Origin: Methyloversatilis universalis EHg5
Lineage (GTDB): Bacteria; Pseudomonadota; Gammaproteobacteria; Burkholderiales; Rhodocyclaceae
Assembly (NCBI RefSeq): GCF_000378945.1
Contig: NZ_KB900539.1
Coordinates: 2,871,234-2,935,233, forward strand
Reading direction: 5' to 3'
DNA: 64,000 nt
The translations under genes and the position numbers were made by a program. The notes under the pieces were generated by a model. That model was given only the letters and a program-made list of their open reading frames with translations. It searched no databases and was not told where the DNA came from. Positions 39,836-49,092 of this stretch are shown piece by piece. The first letter of the stretch is position 1. Every line of letters begins with the position of its first letter.

Positions 39836-42102
39836 GCCAGCACTCCTTCGGCAGCGTCGGCTTCGGCCTGGCGCTGCTGCGCCATGTAGAGCCGGTAGTA
39901 ATGCCCCTCGCGCGCCATCAGGTCGTCGTGCTGCCCGACCTCGACGATCTGGCCGCGGTCCAGCACCACCAGACGGTCGGCCTTGCGCAGCGTGCTCAGA
40001 CGGTGGGCGATGGCCAGCGTGGTACGGCCCTGCACCAGATTGTCGAGTGCGCGCTGGATTTCCTTTTCGGTCGCGGTATCGACCGCCGACGTCGCTTCGT
40101 CGAGGATGAGGATGCGCGGATCGATCAGCAGCGCGCGGGCGATGGAAATGCGCTGGCGCTCGCCGCCGGACAGGGTCTGGCCGCGTTCGCCCACCATCGA
40201 GTCGTAGCCGTGCGGCAGCCGCAGGATGAATTCGTGCGCGTGCGCCGCGCGCGCCGCCGCGATGATTTCGTCGCGGGTGGCGTCCGGCCGGCCGTAGGCG
40301 ATGTTGTCGGCGATGGTGCCGAAAAACAGGAAAGGCTCCTGCAGCACCAGTCCGATGTGGCGGCGGTATTCCGCCACCGGCAGCGCGCGGATATCGGTGC
40401 CGTCGATGCGTATGCTGCCGGACGACACGTCGTAGAAGCGGTTGATCAGGTTCACCAGCGTGCTCTTGCCGGAGCCGCTGTGGCCGACCAGACCGATGAA
40501 TTCGCCCGGCGCGATGTCGAGGTCTACGCCGCGCAGCACCGCGCGGTTGCCGTAGCGGAAGCCGACGCTGCGCAGTTCGATGCGGCCGCTCACCTGTTCC
40601 AGATGCACCGGGCGCGCCGGCTCGGGCACGCTGGACGCGTGGTCCAGGATGTCGAAAATGCGCTTGGCGCCGGCCGCCGCCTTCTGGGTGACCGACACGA
40701 TGCGGCTCATCGAATCCAGGCGCAGGTAGAAGCGGCTGATGTAGGCGATGAAGGCGGTCAGCACGCCGACGGTGATGTGGTCGTTGCCCACCTGCCAGAT
40801 GCCGAAGCCCCACACGAACAGCAGGCCGACCTCGGTCAGCAGCGTGACGGTCGGGCCGAACAGCGACCACACCCGGTTCACCCGGTCATTGGTTTCCAGA
40901 TTGCGTCGGTTGGCCGCGGCGAAACGTTCGGATTCGCGCTTTTCCTGCGCGAAGGCCTTCACCACGCGGATGCCCGGAATGGTGTCGGCCAGCACATTGG
41001 TCACTTCGCCCCAGATGCGGTCCACCTTCTCGAAGCCGGTGCGCAGCCGGTCGCGCACCGTGTGAATCATCCAGGCGATGACCGGCAGCGGCAGCAGCGT
41101 GACCAGCGCCAGCCAGGGGTTGATCGAGAACAGCACCACCGCGGTCATGAACAGCATGAGCACGTCGGTCGCGAAATCGAGCAGATGCAGCGACAGAAAT
41201 ACGTTGATGCGGTCGGTTTCGGCACCGATGCGCGCCATCAGGTCGCCGGTGCGCTTGCCGCCGAAATACTCCAGCGACTGCCCCATCAGGTGATCGAAGG
41301 TGGTGGTGCGCAGGTCGGCGCCGATGCGTTCGGACACCCGCGCCAGAATGTAGGTGCGCGCCCAGCCCAGCGCCCAGGCGAACAGCGCGGCGGCGAGCAG
41401 GCCGGCCATGTAGGGCCACACCGCGTCGAAGGTGATGCGGGTGCCGGTCTGGTGCGGAATCAGCACCTTGTCCATCAGCGGGATGGTCAGGTAGGGCGGC
41501 ACCAGATTGGCGGCGGTGGACGCCAGCGTGAGCAGGAAGCCGGCCAGCAGCCGGCCGCGATAGGGCCGGGCGAAGCGCCACAGGCGCAGCAGCGCCCAGG
41601 TTTCCGGCGGCTTCACGGTGGCGCGCTCGCACAGCGGGCATTCGTCGTCGTCCGGCGGCAGCGGCGCCTTGCAGCGCGGGCACAGGCCGTCCTCGTCCTC
41701 GTGCACCGCGTGCGGATCGGCGATGCGCTCGATCAGTCGCGTGTGCTGGTCGGCCAGCCGCAGCGCCTCGGTGTTCAGCGCCAGCGTGTAGCGCCAGGTC
41801 GCAAGGCGGTGATGGGCGTCGTGCAGCGCCAGCGTACCGACGCCGGCGTGGTCGACATGGTCGAAACGCTGTCCGGCGGCCAGCGGCCAGCTCTGCCAGT
41901 CGGTGGCGGACGGGGCATCGGCCGCCAGCAGCCTGCGATCAGTCAGCACCAGCAGGCTGGCAGAAAAATGCAGCGTGGCATCGAGGTCGGTCTGCAGCCA
42001 GGCCTGTACCGCCTCGTCCGGCGCGAGCCGGCCGGCCAGCGCATCCCGCCACGGCAAGGGCAGATCGTCGGGCAGCGGGACGGCAGGGGTGGCGCGGGTC
42101 AT
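39832..42102 (-). CDS. Cyanophycin-associated ABC exporter-type protein (fused membrane and ATPase domains)
   Basis: The 756-residue protein has an unusual N-terminal domain (about 1-130, resembling a PH-like fold). A zinc-ribbon with Cys141, Cys144, Cys155 and Cys158 (CPRC, CPLC) follows, then a type-I exporter membrane domain of six helices (about 175-460) and an ATPase domain (about 490-740). The ATPase shows Walker A GHSGSGKST, signature LSGGERQR and Walker B ILILDEATS. It should work as a homodimer. Homologues are linked to cyanophycin loci, but the substrate is unknown. It is divergent from cphA' across 273 bases that hold both promoters. Confidence 0.86.
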   Translation of the reverse strand: MTRATPAVPLPDDLPLPWRDALAGRLAPDEAVQAWLQTDLDATLHFSASLLVLTDRRLLAADAPSATDWQSWPLAAGQRFDHVDHAGVGTLALHDAHHRLATWRYTLALNTEALRLADQHTRLIERIADPHAVHEDEDGLCPRCKAPLPPDDDECPLCERATVKPPETWALLRLWRFARPYRGRLLAGFLLTLASTAANLVPPYLTIPLMDKVLIPHQTGTRITFDAVWPYMAGLLAAALFAWALGWARTYILARVSERIGADLRTTTFDHLMGQSLEYFGGKRTGDLMARIGAETDRINVFLSLHLLDFATDVLMLFMTAVVLFSINPWLALVTLLPLPVIAWMIHTVRDRLRTGFEKVDRIWGEVTNVLADTIPGIRVVKAFAQEKRESERFAAANRRNLETNDRVNRVWSLFGPTVTLLTEVGLLFVWGFGIWQVGNDHITVGVLTAFIAYISRFYLRLDSMSRIVSVTQKAAAGAKRIFDILDHASSVPEPARPVHLEQVSGRIELRSVGFRYGNRAVLRGVDLDIAPGEFIGLVGHSGSGKSTLVNLINRFYDVSSGSIRIDGTDIRALPVAEYRRHIGLVLQEPFLFFGTIADNIAYGRPDATRDEIIAAARAAHAHEFILRLPHGYDSMVGERGQTLSGGERQRISIARALLIDPRILILDEATSAVDTATEKEIQRALDNLVQGRTTLAIAHRLSTLRKADRLVVLDRGQIVEVGQHDDLMAREGHYYRLYMAQQRQAEADAAEGVLA

Positions 42103-42375
42103 CGGGCGGCTTCAGGCAGGGAAACAGGCGTTAAACAGGGGGCTGACAATGCCGAACGGGCGTTTTCAGACGGCAAAACCCGGGTTCGATGCAGTATGCA
42201 ACAGCTGCAACGCGGCAGCGAAGGCGGCGGAGTATAGCGCCCGCGACCCGGTCAAAACACGCCCGTCGCACAGGTTCAAAAATAGATGAAAAAGCTGTCA
42301 ACCAAAGCCTGCGGGTCGCGTTGAAGCGGTGTTTTCAACAACTTCGGGGCTCCGGACAGCTGCCGTCCCCGCGCG

Positions 42376-44556
42376 ATGAGTAAACGCTCCATCGAAATCC
42401 TGCGCACCCTTGAGCTGCGCGGCCCCAACATCTGGACCTATGTCCCGGCACTCGAAGTCTGGATAGACATCGGCGCCCTCGAAGATTCCCCCTCGAACAC
42501 CATCCCCGGTTTCGTCGATCGACTGATCGACTGGCTGCCCTCCCTGTACGAACACACTTGCAGCTACGAAGAGCGCGGCGGCTTCGTGCGTCGTCTGCGC
42601 GAAGGCACCTGGCCCGGCCACATCCTCGAACATGTGACGCTTGAGCTGCAGAACCAGGCCGGCATGAAGGGCAATTTCGGCAAGGCGCGCGAAACGTCCG
42701 AACGCGGTGTGTACAAGGTGGTGGTGATCTCCGGCAACCATACGGTCAGCCGCGCCGCCATTCTGGCCGCCCGCGAACTGGTGCTGTCGGCGATGGACGA
42801 CCGCCCGTTCGACGTGAAGGCGGCCATTTCCGAACTGCGCGATCTGGTGGACGAACACTGCCTCGGCCCGAGCACCGGCTGCATCGTCGAAGCCGCGCAG
42901 GACCGCCGCATTCCCTCCATCCGCCTGAATGACGGCAATCTGGTGCAGCTGGGCTACGGCAAGAAGCTGCGCCGCATCTGGACGGCCGAAACCGACCGCA
43001 CCTCGGCCATCGCCGAAGGCATTTCGCGTGACAAGGACCTGACCAAGCGTCTGCTCGCCGGCTGCGGCGTACCGGTGCCGGAAGGCCGCGAAGTGAGCGA
43101 CGCCGAAGACGCCTGGGCCGCGGCCGAAGACATCGGCGTGCCGGTGGTGGTGAAGCCGGCCAACGCGAATCACGGTCGCGGCGTGTCCGCCGAACTGACC
43201 ACCCGCGAAGAGGTGATGACCGCCTACGAACTGGCGCGTCGCTACAGCAAGTACGTGCTGGTCGAGCGCTTCATCCGCGGCAACGAACACCGCCTGCTGG
43301 TGGTGGGCAAGCAGATGGTCGCGGCGGTGGCCGGCGAAACCGTGTGGATCACCGGCGACGGCCGTTCCACGGTGCGCCAGCTGCTCGACAGCCAGATCAA
43401 CATCGACCCGCGCCGCGGGCCGGAACAGGAATTCCCGCTCGACCTGCTGCTGCCGGAGCGCGACGCCAAGCTGCGCTTCGAACTGGAGCGCCAGGGCCAT
43501 ACCGCCGAATCGGTACCGGCCGACGGCGTGAAGGTGCTGGTGCAGCGCAACGGCAACATCGCGTTCGACGTGACCGACCAGGTGCATCCGGACACCGCCC
43601 GTCTGGTGGCGCTGGCCGCCCGCGTGGTGGGCCTGGACATTGCCGGCATCGATCTGGTGGTGGAAGACATCCGCCGCCCGCTGCGCGAACAGGGTGGCGC
43701 CATCGTCGAGGTGAACGCCGGCCCCGGCCTGCTGATGCACCTGAAACCGATGGAAGGCCAGCCGCGTCCGGTCGGCCGTGCCATCGTCGATCACCTGTTC
43801 GCCACCGCAGACGACGGCCGCATTCCGGTCGTCGGCATCAGCGGCAGCCGCGGCAAGACCACGGTGGCCAAGCTGGTGGCGCACCTGATGCGCTTTTCCG
43901 GCCAGCGTGTCGGTCTGGCGTGCAGCGAAGGGCTCTATCTGGACAGCCGCCGCCTGGAAGACGGCGACGCCGCCCGCTTCGAACCGTCGCAGCGCGTACT
44001 GATGAATCCGGGCGCCGAAGTGGCGGTGATCGAGAACGGCTTCGAAACCGTGCTGAAGGAAGGTCTGGCCTACGACCGCTGCCAGGTGGGCGTGCTCACC
44101 CGCATCGACCCGGCTTCGCACTATGGTGACTACTACATCGATTCGCCGGAGCGCGTGTTCAACGTACTGCGCAGCCAGATCGATGTCGTGCTGCGTCGCG
44201 GCACCGGCGTGCTGAACGCGGACGACCCGCTGCAGCACGAAATGGCCGAGCTGTGCGACGGCGAGGTGATCTGGTACAGCACCCGCGCCGACAACGACGT
44301 CGTGGCCAGCCATGTGCAGGCCGGCGGCCGTGCGGTCATCGTGCGCGACGGCCAGATCCGCCTGCTGGAAGCCGAGCGCACCGAAGTGCTGTGCCCGCTC
44401 ACCAGCCTGCCGGTCACCGACGGCGAACCGCTGCACGCGACCGAAAACCTGCTGGCCGCGCTGGCCGCCGCCTGGTCGCTCGGCCTGTCGCCGACCGCGC
44501 TGCGCACCGGTGCCGAAACTTTCGATCCGCCGGTCTCCGCCGCGGTGCCCGCCTGA
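42376..44556 (+). CDS. cphA': Cyanophycin synthetase paralogue CphA', shortened C-terminus
   Basis: The 726-residue protein has an N-terminal cyanophycin-synthetase domain (about 1-160), an ATP-grasp domain (about 200-480; PVVVKPANANHGRGVS, IVEVNAGPGLLMH) and a Mur-ligase-like domain with P-loop GSRGKTT (490-496). It ends about 130 residues earlier than the following full-length CphA, so most of the Mur-ligase C-terminal lobe is missing. CphA extends multi-L-arginyl-poly-L-aspartate. A shortened paralogue upstream of cphA is a known betaproteobacterial arrangement of unclear function. No good Shine-Dalgarno precedes the ATG. Only 20 bases separate it from cphA. Confidence 0.88.
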   Translation: MSKRSIEILRTLELRGPNIWTYVPALEVWIDIGALEDSPSNTIPGFVDRLIDWLPSLYEHTCSYEERGGFVRRLREGTWPGHILEHVTLELQNQAGMKGNFGKARETSERGVYKVVVISGNHTVSRAAILAARELVLSAMDDRPFDVKAAISELRDLVDEHCLGPSTGCIVEAAQDRRIPSIRLNDGNLVQLGYGKKLRRIWTAETDRTSAIAEGISRDKDLTKRLLAGCGVPVPEGREVSDAEDAWAAAEDIGVPVVVKPANANHGRGVSAELTTREEVMTAYELARRYSKYVLVERFIRGNEHRLLVVGKQMVAAVAGETVWITGDGRSTVRQLLDSQINIDPRRGPEQEFPLDLLLPERDAKLRFELERQGHTAESVPADGVKVLVQRNGNIAFDVTDQVHPDTARLVALAARVVGLDIAGIDLVVEDIRRPLREQGGAIVEVNAGPGLLMHLKPMEGQPRPVGRAIVDHLFATADDGRIPVVGISGSRGKTTVAKLVAHLMRFSGQRVGLACSEGLYLDSRRLEDGDAARFEPSQRVLMNPGAEVAVIENGFETVLKEGLAYDRCQVGVLTRIDPASHYGDYYIDSPERVFNVLRSQIDVVLRRGTGVLNADDPLQHEMAELCDGEVIWYSTRADNDVVASHVQAGGRAVIVRDGQIRLLEAERTEVLCPLTSLPVTDGEPLHATENLLAALAAAWSLGLSPTALRTGAETFDPPVSAAVPA

Positions 44557-44576
44557 ACCCCGCTGAACCGATTTAC

Positions 44577-47150
44577 ATGCACATCACCCGTCTGCGCGCC
44601 CTCCGCGGTCCCAATCTGTGGAGCCGCCACACCTGCATGGAGGCCCTGATCTCCTGCACCGGCGAACACTGTTCGCTCGAAAACATGCCCGGCTTCGCCG
44701 AGCGTCTGCGCGCCCTGTTCCCGGGCATCCGCCCGCTGCGGCCGACCACCCGCAACGGCCCGCTGGCCATGGCCGACGCGCTTGAACTGGCCGCGCTCGG
44801 TCTGCAGGCCAGTGCCGGCTGTCCGGTCACTTTCAGCAGCACGATTCCGACGGTCGAAACCGGCATCTACCAGGTGGTGGTCGAGTACACCGAAGAGGCG
44901 GTCGGCCGCCTCGCCTTCGAACTGGCGGAACAGCTCTGTCGCGCCGCCGCTGAAGGCGGCAGTTTCGACCTGCCCGGCGCACTGCACCAGCTGCGCGAAC
45001 TGGACGAGGACATCCGCCTCGGCCCCAGCACCGGCGCCATCGTCGAAGCGGCGGTCGCACGCGGCATTCCGTTCCGCCGGCTGACCGACGGTTCGCTGGT
45101 CCAGCTCGGCTGGGGCAGCAAGCAGCGTCGCATCCAGGCGGCTGAAACCGATCGCACCAGTGCGGTGGCCGAATCGATCGCGCAGGACAAGGAACTGACC
45201 AAGCAACTGCTGCACGCAGCCGGCGTGCCGGTGCCGCGCGGCCGCACCGTGTATGACGCCGACGAAGCCTGGGCCGCCGCGCTCGAAGTCGGCCTTCCGG
45301 TCGTGGTGAAGCCGCGCGACGGCAACCAGGGCAAGGGCGTGACGGTAAACATCGTCACCCGCGACCACATGGACATCGCTTTCCGCGCGGCCTACGAAAT
45401 CAGCCGCGAAGTGATGGTGGAGCGCTTCATTCCGGGCGCCGACTACCGCTTCCTGGTGGTGGGCGACCGCGTGGTTGCCGCCGCCCGCCGCGAACCGCCG
45501 CAGGTGATCGGCGACGGCGTGCGCACGGTGCGCGAACTGGTGGATGAAGTGAATGCCGACCCGCGCCGCGGCGACGGCCACGCCACCTCGCTCACCAAGA
45601 TGCGCATCGACGACATCGCGCTGGCGCGCCTGGCGGTGCAGAACCACACCCCGGACACGGTGCCGGCGCTGGGCGAACGGGTCGTGCTGCGCAACAACGC
45701 CAATCTGTCGACCGGCGGCAGCGCCACCGACGTGACCGACGACGTACACCCGGAGCTGGCGGCGCGCGCGATCGAAGCCGCGCGCACCATCGGGCTGGAC
45801 ATCGCCGGCGTCGACATCGTGTGCAAGACGGTGCTGAAGCCGCTGGAAGAACAGGGGGGCGGCATCGTCGAAGTGAATGCCGCGCCCGGCCTGCGCATGC
45901 ATCTCGCGCCCTCCTTCGGCAAGGGCCGTGCGGTGGGCGAGGCCATCATGTCCACCATGTTCGCGCCGGGCGACGACGCCCGCATCCCGCTGGTGGCGGT
46001 GTCGGGCACCAATGGCAAGACCACCACGGTGCGCCTGATCGCGCACATGATGGCGCAGACCGGCCTGCGGGTCGGCATGACCACCACCGACGGCGTGTTC
46101 GTCGGCAACGAATGCATCGATACCGGCGACTGCAGCGGCCCGAAGAGCGCGCGCAATGTGCTGGCCCACCCGGACGTCGACGGCGCAGTGCTGGAAACCG
46201 CCCGTGGCGGCGTGCTGCGCGAAGGTCTGGGCTTCGACCGCTGCCACGTGGCGGTGGTGACCAATATCGGCAGCGGCGACCATCTGGGCCTCGCCTATAT
46301 CAATACGGTCGAGGATCTCGCGGTGGTCAAGCGGGTCATCGTGCAGAACGTGGCGCCCAAGGGCATGGCGGTGCTGAATGCCGCCGACCCGGTGGTGGCG
46401 GCCATGGCCGAACACTGCCCGGGTTCGATCACCTTCTTCGCCAAGGACCGTACCCATCCGGTCATCGCCACCCACCGCGCCCGCGGCCGCCGGGTCATCT
46501 ATGTCGATGACGGCGCGCTGGTGGCCGCCGAAGGCAGCAGCGCGGTGCGCATTCCGCTGTCCCAGGTGCCGCTCACCCGCGGTGGCGCGCTCGGCTTCCA
46601 GGTAGAGAACGCGATGGCCGCGCTCGGCGCCGGCTGGGCGCTGGGCATAGACTGGGCCAGCATCCGCTCGGCGCTGGCCAGCTTCGTGTCCGACGCCAGC
46701 ACTGCGCCCGGGCGCTTCAATCTGTTCGACTACCGTGGTGCCACGCTGATCGCCGACTACGGCCACAACCCGGACGCGATCAGCGCACTGGTGCAGGCGG
46801 TCGATGCCCTGCCGTCGAAGCGGCGCAGCGTGGTGATCAGCGGTGCCGGCGACCGGCGTGATGAAGACATCCGCAAGCAGACGGAAATTCTTGGCAGCGC
46901 CTTCGACAGCGTCGTGCTGTATCAGGACCAGTGCCAGCGCGGCCGTGAAGACGGTGAAGTGATCGCGCTGCTGCGCCAGGGCCTGGAAGGCGCCAGCCGC
47001 GTACGCGATGTGGTCGACATCAATGGCGAATTCGTCGCCATCGACCACGCGCTGTCGAAGCTGCAGCCGGGCGACCTCTGTCTGCTGCTGATCGACCAGG
47101 TGGACGAAGCGCTGGCCCACATCGCGACGCGGGTGGCCGAAGCGGCCTGA
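44577..47150 (+). CDS. cphA: Cyanophycin synthetase CphA
   Basis: The 857-residue, three-domain enzyme makes the nitrogen-storage polymer cyanophycin from aspartate, arginine and ATP. It has an N domain (1-160), an ATP-grasp domain (about 200-470; VVVKPRDGNQGKGVTV, GIVEVNAAPGLRMH) and a complete Mur-ligase domain with P-loop GTNGKTTT (477-484) and FSS-like C-terminal lobe. The ATG at 44577 is chosen because MHITRLRALRGPNLWSRHTC is the conserved CphA N-terminus. Upstream in-frame residues overlap cphA' and have no homology. No cyanophycinase or isoaspartyl dipeptidase gene is in the window, so degradation is encoded elsewhere. Confidence 0.95.
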   Translation: MHITRLRALRGPNLWSRHTCMEALISCTGEHCSLENMPGFAERLRALFPGIRPLRPTTRNGPLAMADALELAALGLQASAGCPVTFSSTIPTVETGIYQVVVEYTEEAVGRLAFELAEQLCRAAAEGGSFDLPGALHQLRELDEDIRLGPSTGAIVEAAVARGIPFRRLTDGSLVQLGWGSKQRRIQAAETDRTSAVAESIAQDKELTKQLLHAAGVPVPRGRTVYDADEAWAAALEVGLPVVVKPRDGNQGKGVTVNIVTRDHMDIAFRAAYEISREVMVERFIPGADYRFLVVGDRVVAAARREPPQVIGDGVRTVRELVDEVNADPRRGDGHATSLTKMRIDDIALARLAVQNHTPDTVPALGERVVLRNNANLSTGGSATDVTDDVHPELAARAIEAARTIGLDIAGVDIVCKTVLKPLEEQGGGIVEVNAAPGLRMHLAPSFGKGRAVGEAIMSTMFAPGDDARIPLVAVSGTNGKTTTVRLIAHMMAQTGLRVGMTTTDGVFVGNECIDTGDCSGPKSARNVLAHPDVDGAVLETARGGVLREGLGFDRCHVAVVTNIGSGDHLGLAYINTVEDLAVVKRVIVQNVAPKGMAVLNAADPVVAAMAEHCPGSITFFAKDRTHPVIATHRARGRRVIYVDDGALVAAEGSSAVRIPLSQVPLTRGGALGFQVENAMAALGAGWALGIDWASIRSALASFVSDASTAPGRFNLFDYRGATLIADYGHNPDAISALVQAVDALPSKRRSVVISGAGDRRDEDIRKQTEILGSAFDSVVLYQDQCQRGREDGEVIALLRQGLEGASRVRDVVDINGEFVAIDHALSKLQPGDLCLLLIDQVDEALAHIATRVAEAA

Positions 47151-47175
47151 CGCCGGGGCCTGGCTGGCGCGCCGT

Positions 47176-48111
47176 TCAGGCGCCGCCGGCGCCAGTCCTG
47201 GCCGCGAGGGCGGGCGCCAGCGCGTCCTCGCAACCCTGCATCCACGCATACACCGCGTCGATCGCCGCGGTCGCCTCGGCGAAATAGTGTTCCGCCCCCG
47301 GCGGTTGCCCCGCCAGCAGATCGCTGCGCAGTACGCCGAGCAGGCGCACCACCCGTTCTATCGCCGGCAGCGCGGCCGGCAGACGCGGCGTGTCGACCAC
47401 CGCCTGATGCATCAGCGATTCCGCGCGCGAAGCCAGAAAATGCAGCCGCAGGCGTTCGGCCGGCGTGCACTGCCCGCGCGCCGCCGCGCCGCTGCCGATT
47501 GCCCTCGCCTGGCCCAGATGTTCGCCCAGCGTGGGCAGCGTGCTCACCCAGGTGTTCAGCAGCCCGGCCTGCTCCGCCGCCAGCACCGGCCCGACACGCT
47601 TCAGGCCCAGAGACTCCAGCCAGCCGAGCGCACGTGTCACCAGCAGACTGTGCCGCGTGATGCTGTCTTCCGGGTCCGGTCGGAGCGCGGCGTTTTCCAT
47701 GGCGTCGCACAGATCCATCCACTGGCTGGCCAGCAGCGACAGTTCGGGGCGGCTGATGCAGGCATCGGCGGCCAGGTTTTCCTCCCGCAGGGCCACCGGT
47801 TCGAGCGCCTGCAGCAACTGGCCTACATCACGTCGTTTCGCACGCAGCACCGCTTCGAAACCGCGGTCGCCCGACAGCCAGGCGACGCTCATGCCGCGAT
47901 GCTGCTGCAAGGCGTGGATCAGTGCGAGCACGCGTTCGCAGTCACCAAGCGCGCGCCGAGCGCGCTCGGCGGGCAATCCGGACGATGATCCCGGTTGCGG
48001 GTCCGCGCGCTCCAGCCCGCAGACCAGCAGCACCGACAGCAACAGCACTGCAGCAATGATCAGCGCGGCGGACAGCATGACGGAACACAGCGTTCGCGGC
48101 GCATCGGACAC
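47176..48111 (-). CDS. Membrane-anchored NIT-like (nitrate/nitrite sensing) domain protein
   Basis: The 311-residue protein has an N-terminal membrane helix (about 13-33) and then an all-helical domain. LIHALQQHRGMSVAWLSGDRGF (in part LQQHRGMSVAWL) matches the NIT-domain signature around a conserved Arg-Gly. NIT domains usually sense nitrate/nitrite in front of kinase, cyclase or chemoreceptor outputs. Here there is no output domain and only one membrane helix. It is convergent with cphA, so a link of nitrogen sensing to cyanophycin storage is tempting but only inferred. Assignment rests on the motif and helix pattern. Confidence 0.6.
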   Translation of the reverse strand: MSDAPRTLCSVMLSAALIIAAVLLLSVLLVCGLERADPQPGSSSGLPAERARRALGDCERVLALIHALQQHRGMSVAWLSGDRGFEAVLRAKRRDVGQLLQALEPVALREENLAADACISRPELSLLASQWMDLCDAMENAALRPDPEDSITRHSLLVTRALGWLESLGLKRVGPVLAAEQAGLLNTWVSTLPTLGEHLGQARAIGSGAAARGQCTPAERLRLHFLASRAESLMHQAVVDTPRLPAALPAIERVVRLLGVLRSDLLAGQPPGAEHYFAEATAAIDAVYAWMQGCEDALAPALAARTGAGGA

Positions 48112-48195
48112 GCCAGGGGCAGCAAGACAGCGCTCATGACCGGCTCCTGCAATCGACCCGCGGAAACGAGCAAATCGCGGGCCATGCCGTAGTGA

Positions 48196-48900
48196 TCAGC
48201 CCGGCGGTGCTTCGAGCCCGCCGACGATGAAGGGCACCAGCGCACGCAACAGGCTGTCGGCATCGTTCGGCACCCCGGCCGGACAGCGGCCGAGCAGATG
48301 CATCACATCGCGGCCAGCCATCACGTAGGCGACGATGCCGACGAAGAAATGCATGCGGCGCAGCAGCTCGTCTTCCGGCAGATCGGGCAGCGAGCGCTGC
48401 AGCGCCCGCCGGTACCAGTCCATGATGCGCAGATACTCTTCGGGAATGAAGTCGTCGCCCGGCTCGAAGAAAGCACGCCCCAGCAGCTGCTTGAACATCG
48501 CGCCGGACACCGTGTCCTTGCGCGACAGCCGCAGCACCGATTCGATGAAGGTGTCGACGATGCGGCGCACGCCCAGCGGCGCGCCTGCGGATTCGCGGTC
48601 GAGCTTGGCCAGATAGCCGGAACGGGTGCCGTCCGCGCCGAGCACGTGGGCGTACACCGCCTCCATCAGGTCGCGCTTGGAACCGTAGTGGTAATTGATG
48701 GACGCCAGCGGCACGCCGGCTTCGGCGGCAATCATGCGCATCGAGGTGGCGGCGTAGCCCTGTTCCGAAAACAGCCTTTCGGCAACCGCGAAAATGCGTT
48801 CCTTCGCATCGCCGCGCGTGCGCACCTCAGGACAGGGTGGGTTGCGGGAAACCGTGAGGGGTGCACTATCCAGCGCATCGAGCGGCGCATTGAGGGGCAT
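48196..48900 (-). CDS. TetR/AcrR-family transcriptional repressor
   Basis: The 234-residue protein has a TetR DNA-binding domain at about 30-85 (AKERIFAVAERLFSEQGYAATSM, quoted in part; helix-turn-helix ending YHYGSKRDLMEAVY) and a ligand/dimer domain at about 95-230. The ATG at 48900 is chosen because the frame upstream runs antisense to cobA without homology. It is divergent from cobA across 192 bases that include a palindrome at 48965-48980, a possible autoregulatory site. Its arms do not match the acrA operator, so regulation of the efflux operon 10 kb away is not supported by sequence, though not excluded. Confidence 0.88.
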   Translation of the reverse strand: MPLNAPLDALDSAPLTVSRNPPCPEVRTRGDAKERIFAVAERLFSEQGYAATSMRMIAAEAGVPLASINYHYGSKRDLMEAVYAHVLGADGTRSGYLAKLDRESAGAPLGVRRIVDTFIESVLRLSRKDTVSGAMFKQLLGRAFFEPGDDFIPEEYLRIMDWYRRALQRSLPDLPEDELLRRMHFFVGIVAYVMAGRDVMHLLGRCPAGVPNDADSLLRALVPFIVGGLEAPPG

Positions 48901-48964
48901 AGGGGTCTGCACAGGCGTCAGGATCCGGGACACCCGAGGACTGTAGCACCGGGCGCACAACTGC

Positions 48965-48980
48965 GGTGCAACGATGCACC
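48965..48980. promoter_or_regulatory. Possible TetR operator in the tetR-cobA intergenic region
   Basis: GGTGCA (48965-48970) and TGCACC (48975-48980) are perfect inverted arms around ACGA, between the divergent tetR-family gene and cobA. Position and symmetry suit a TetR dimer, but the arms are short. Confidence 0.35.
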
Positions 48981-49092
48981 CGCGACGGGCATGACAGCGC
49001 AGCACCGCAGGCGGAATGCGTCGGAAACGCGCCACTGTCGGCCTTTGCACGCGCAGCAGCCCCTCTGGCACCGCTCTTGCAACAGGCCAGGC

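Noticed and set aside
44133-47249. A 1038-codon minus-strand frame opposite cphA
   Set aside because: It is a shadow of the cphA reading frame with composition typical of antisense translation and no recognisable motif. The same applies to long frames opposite clpB (12985-15714), gyrA (3810-6191) and the mdt genes.
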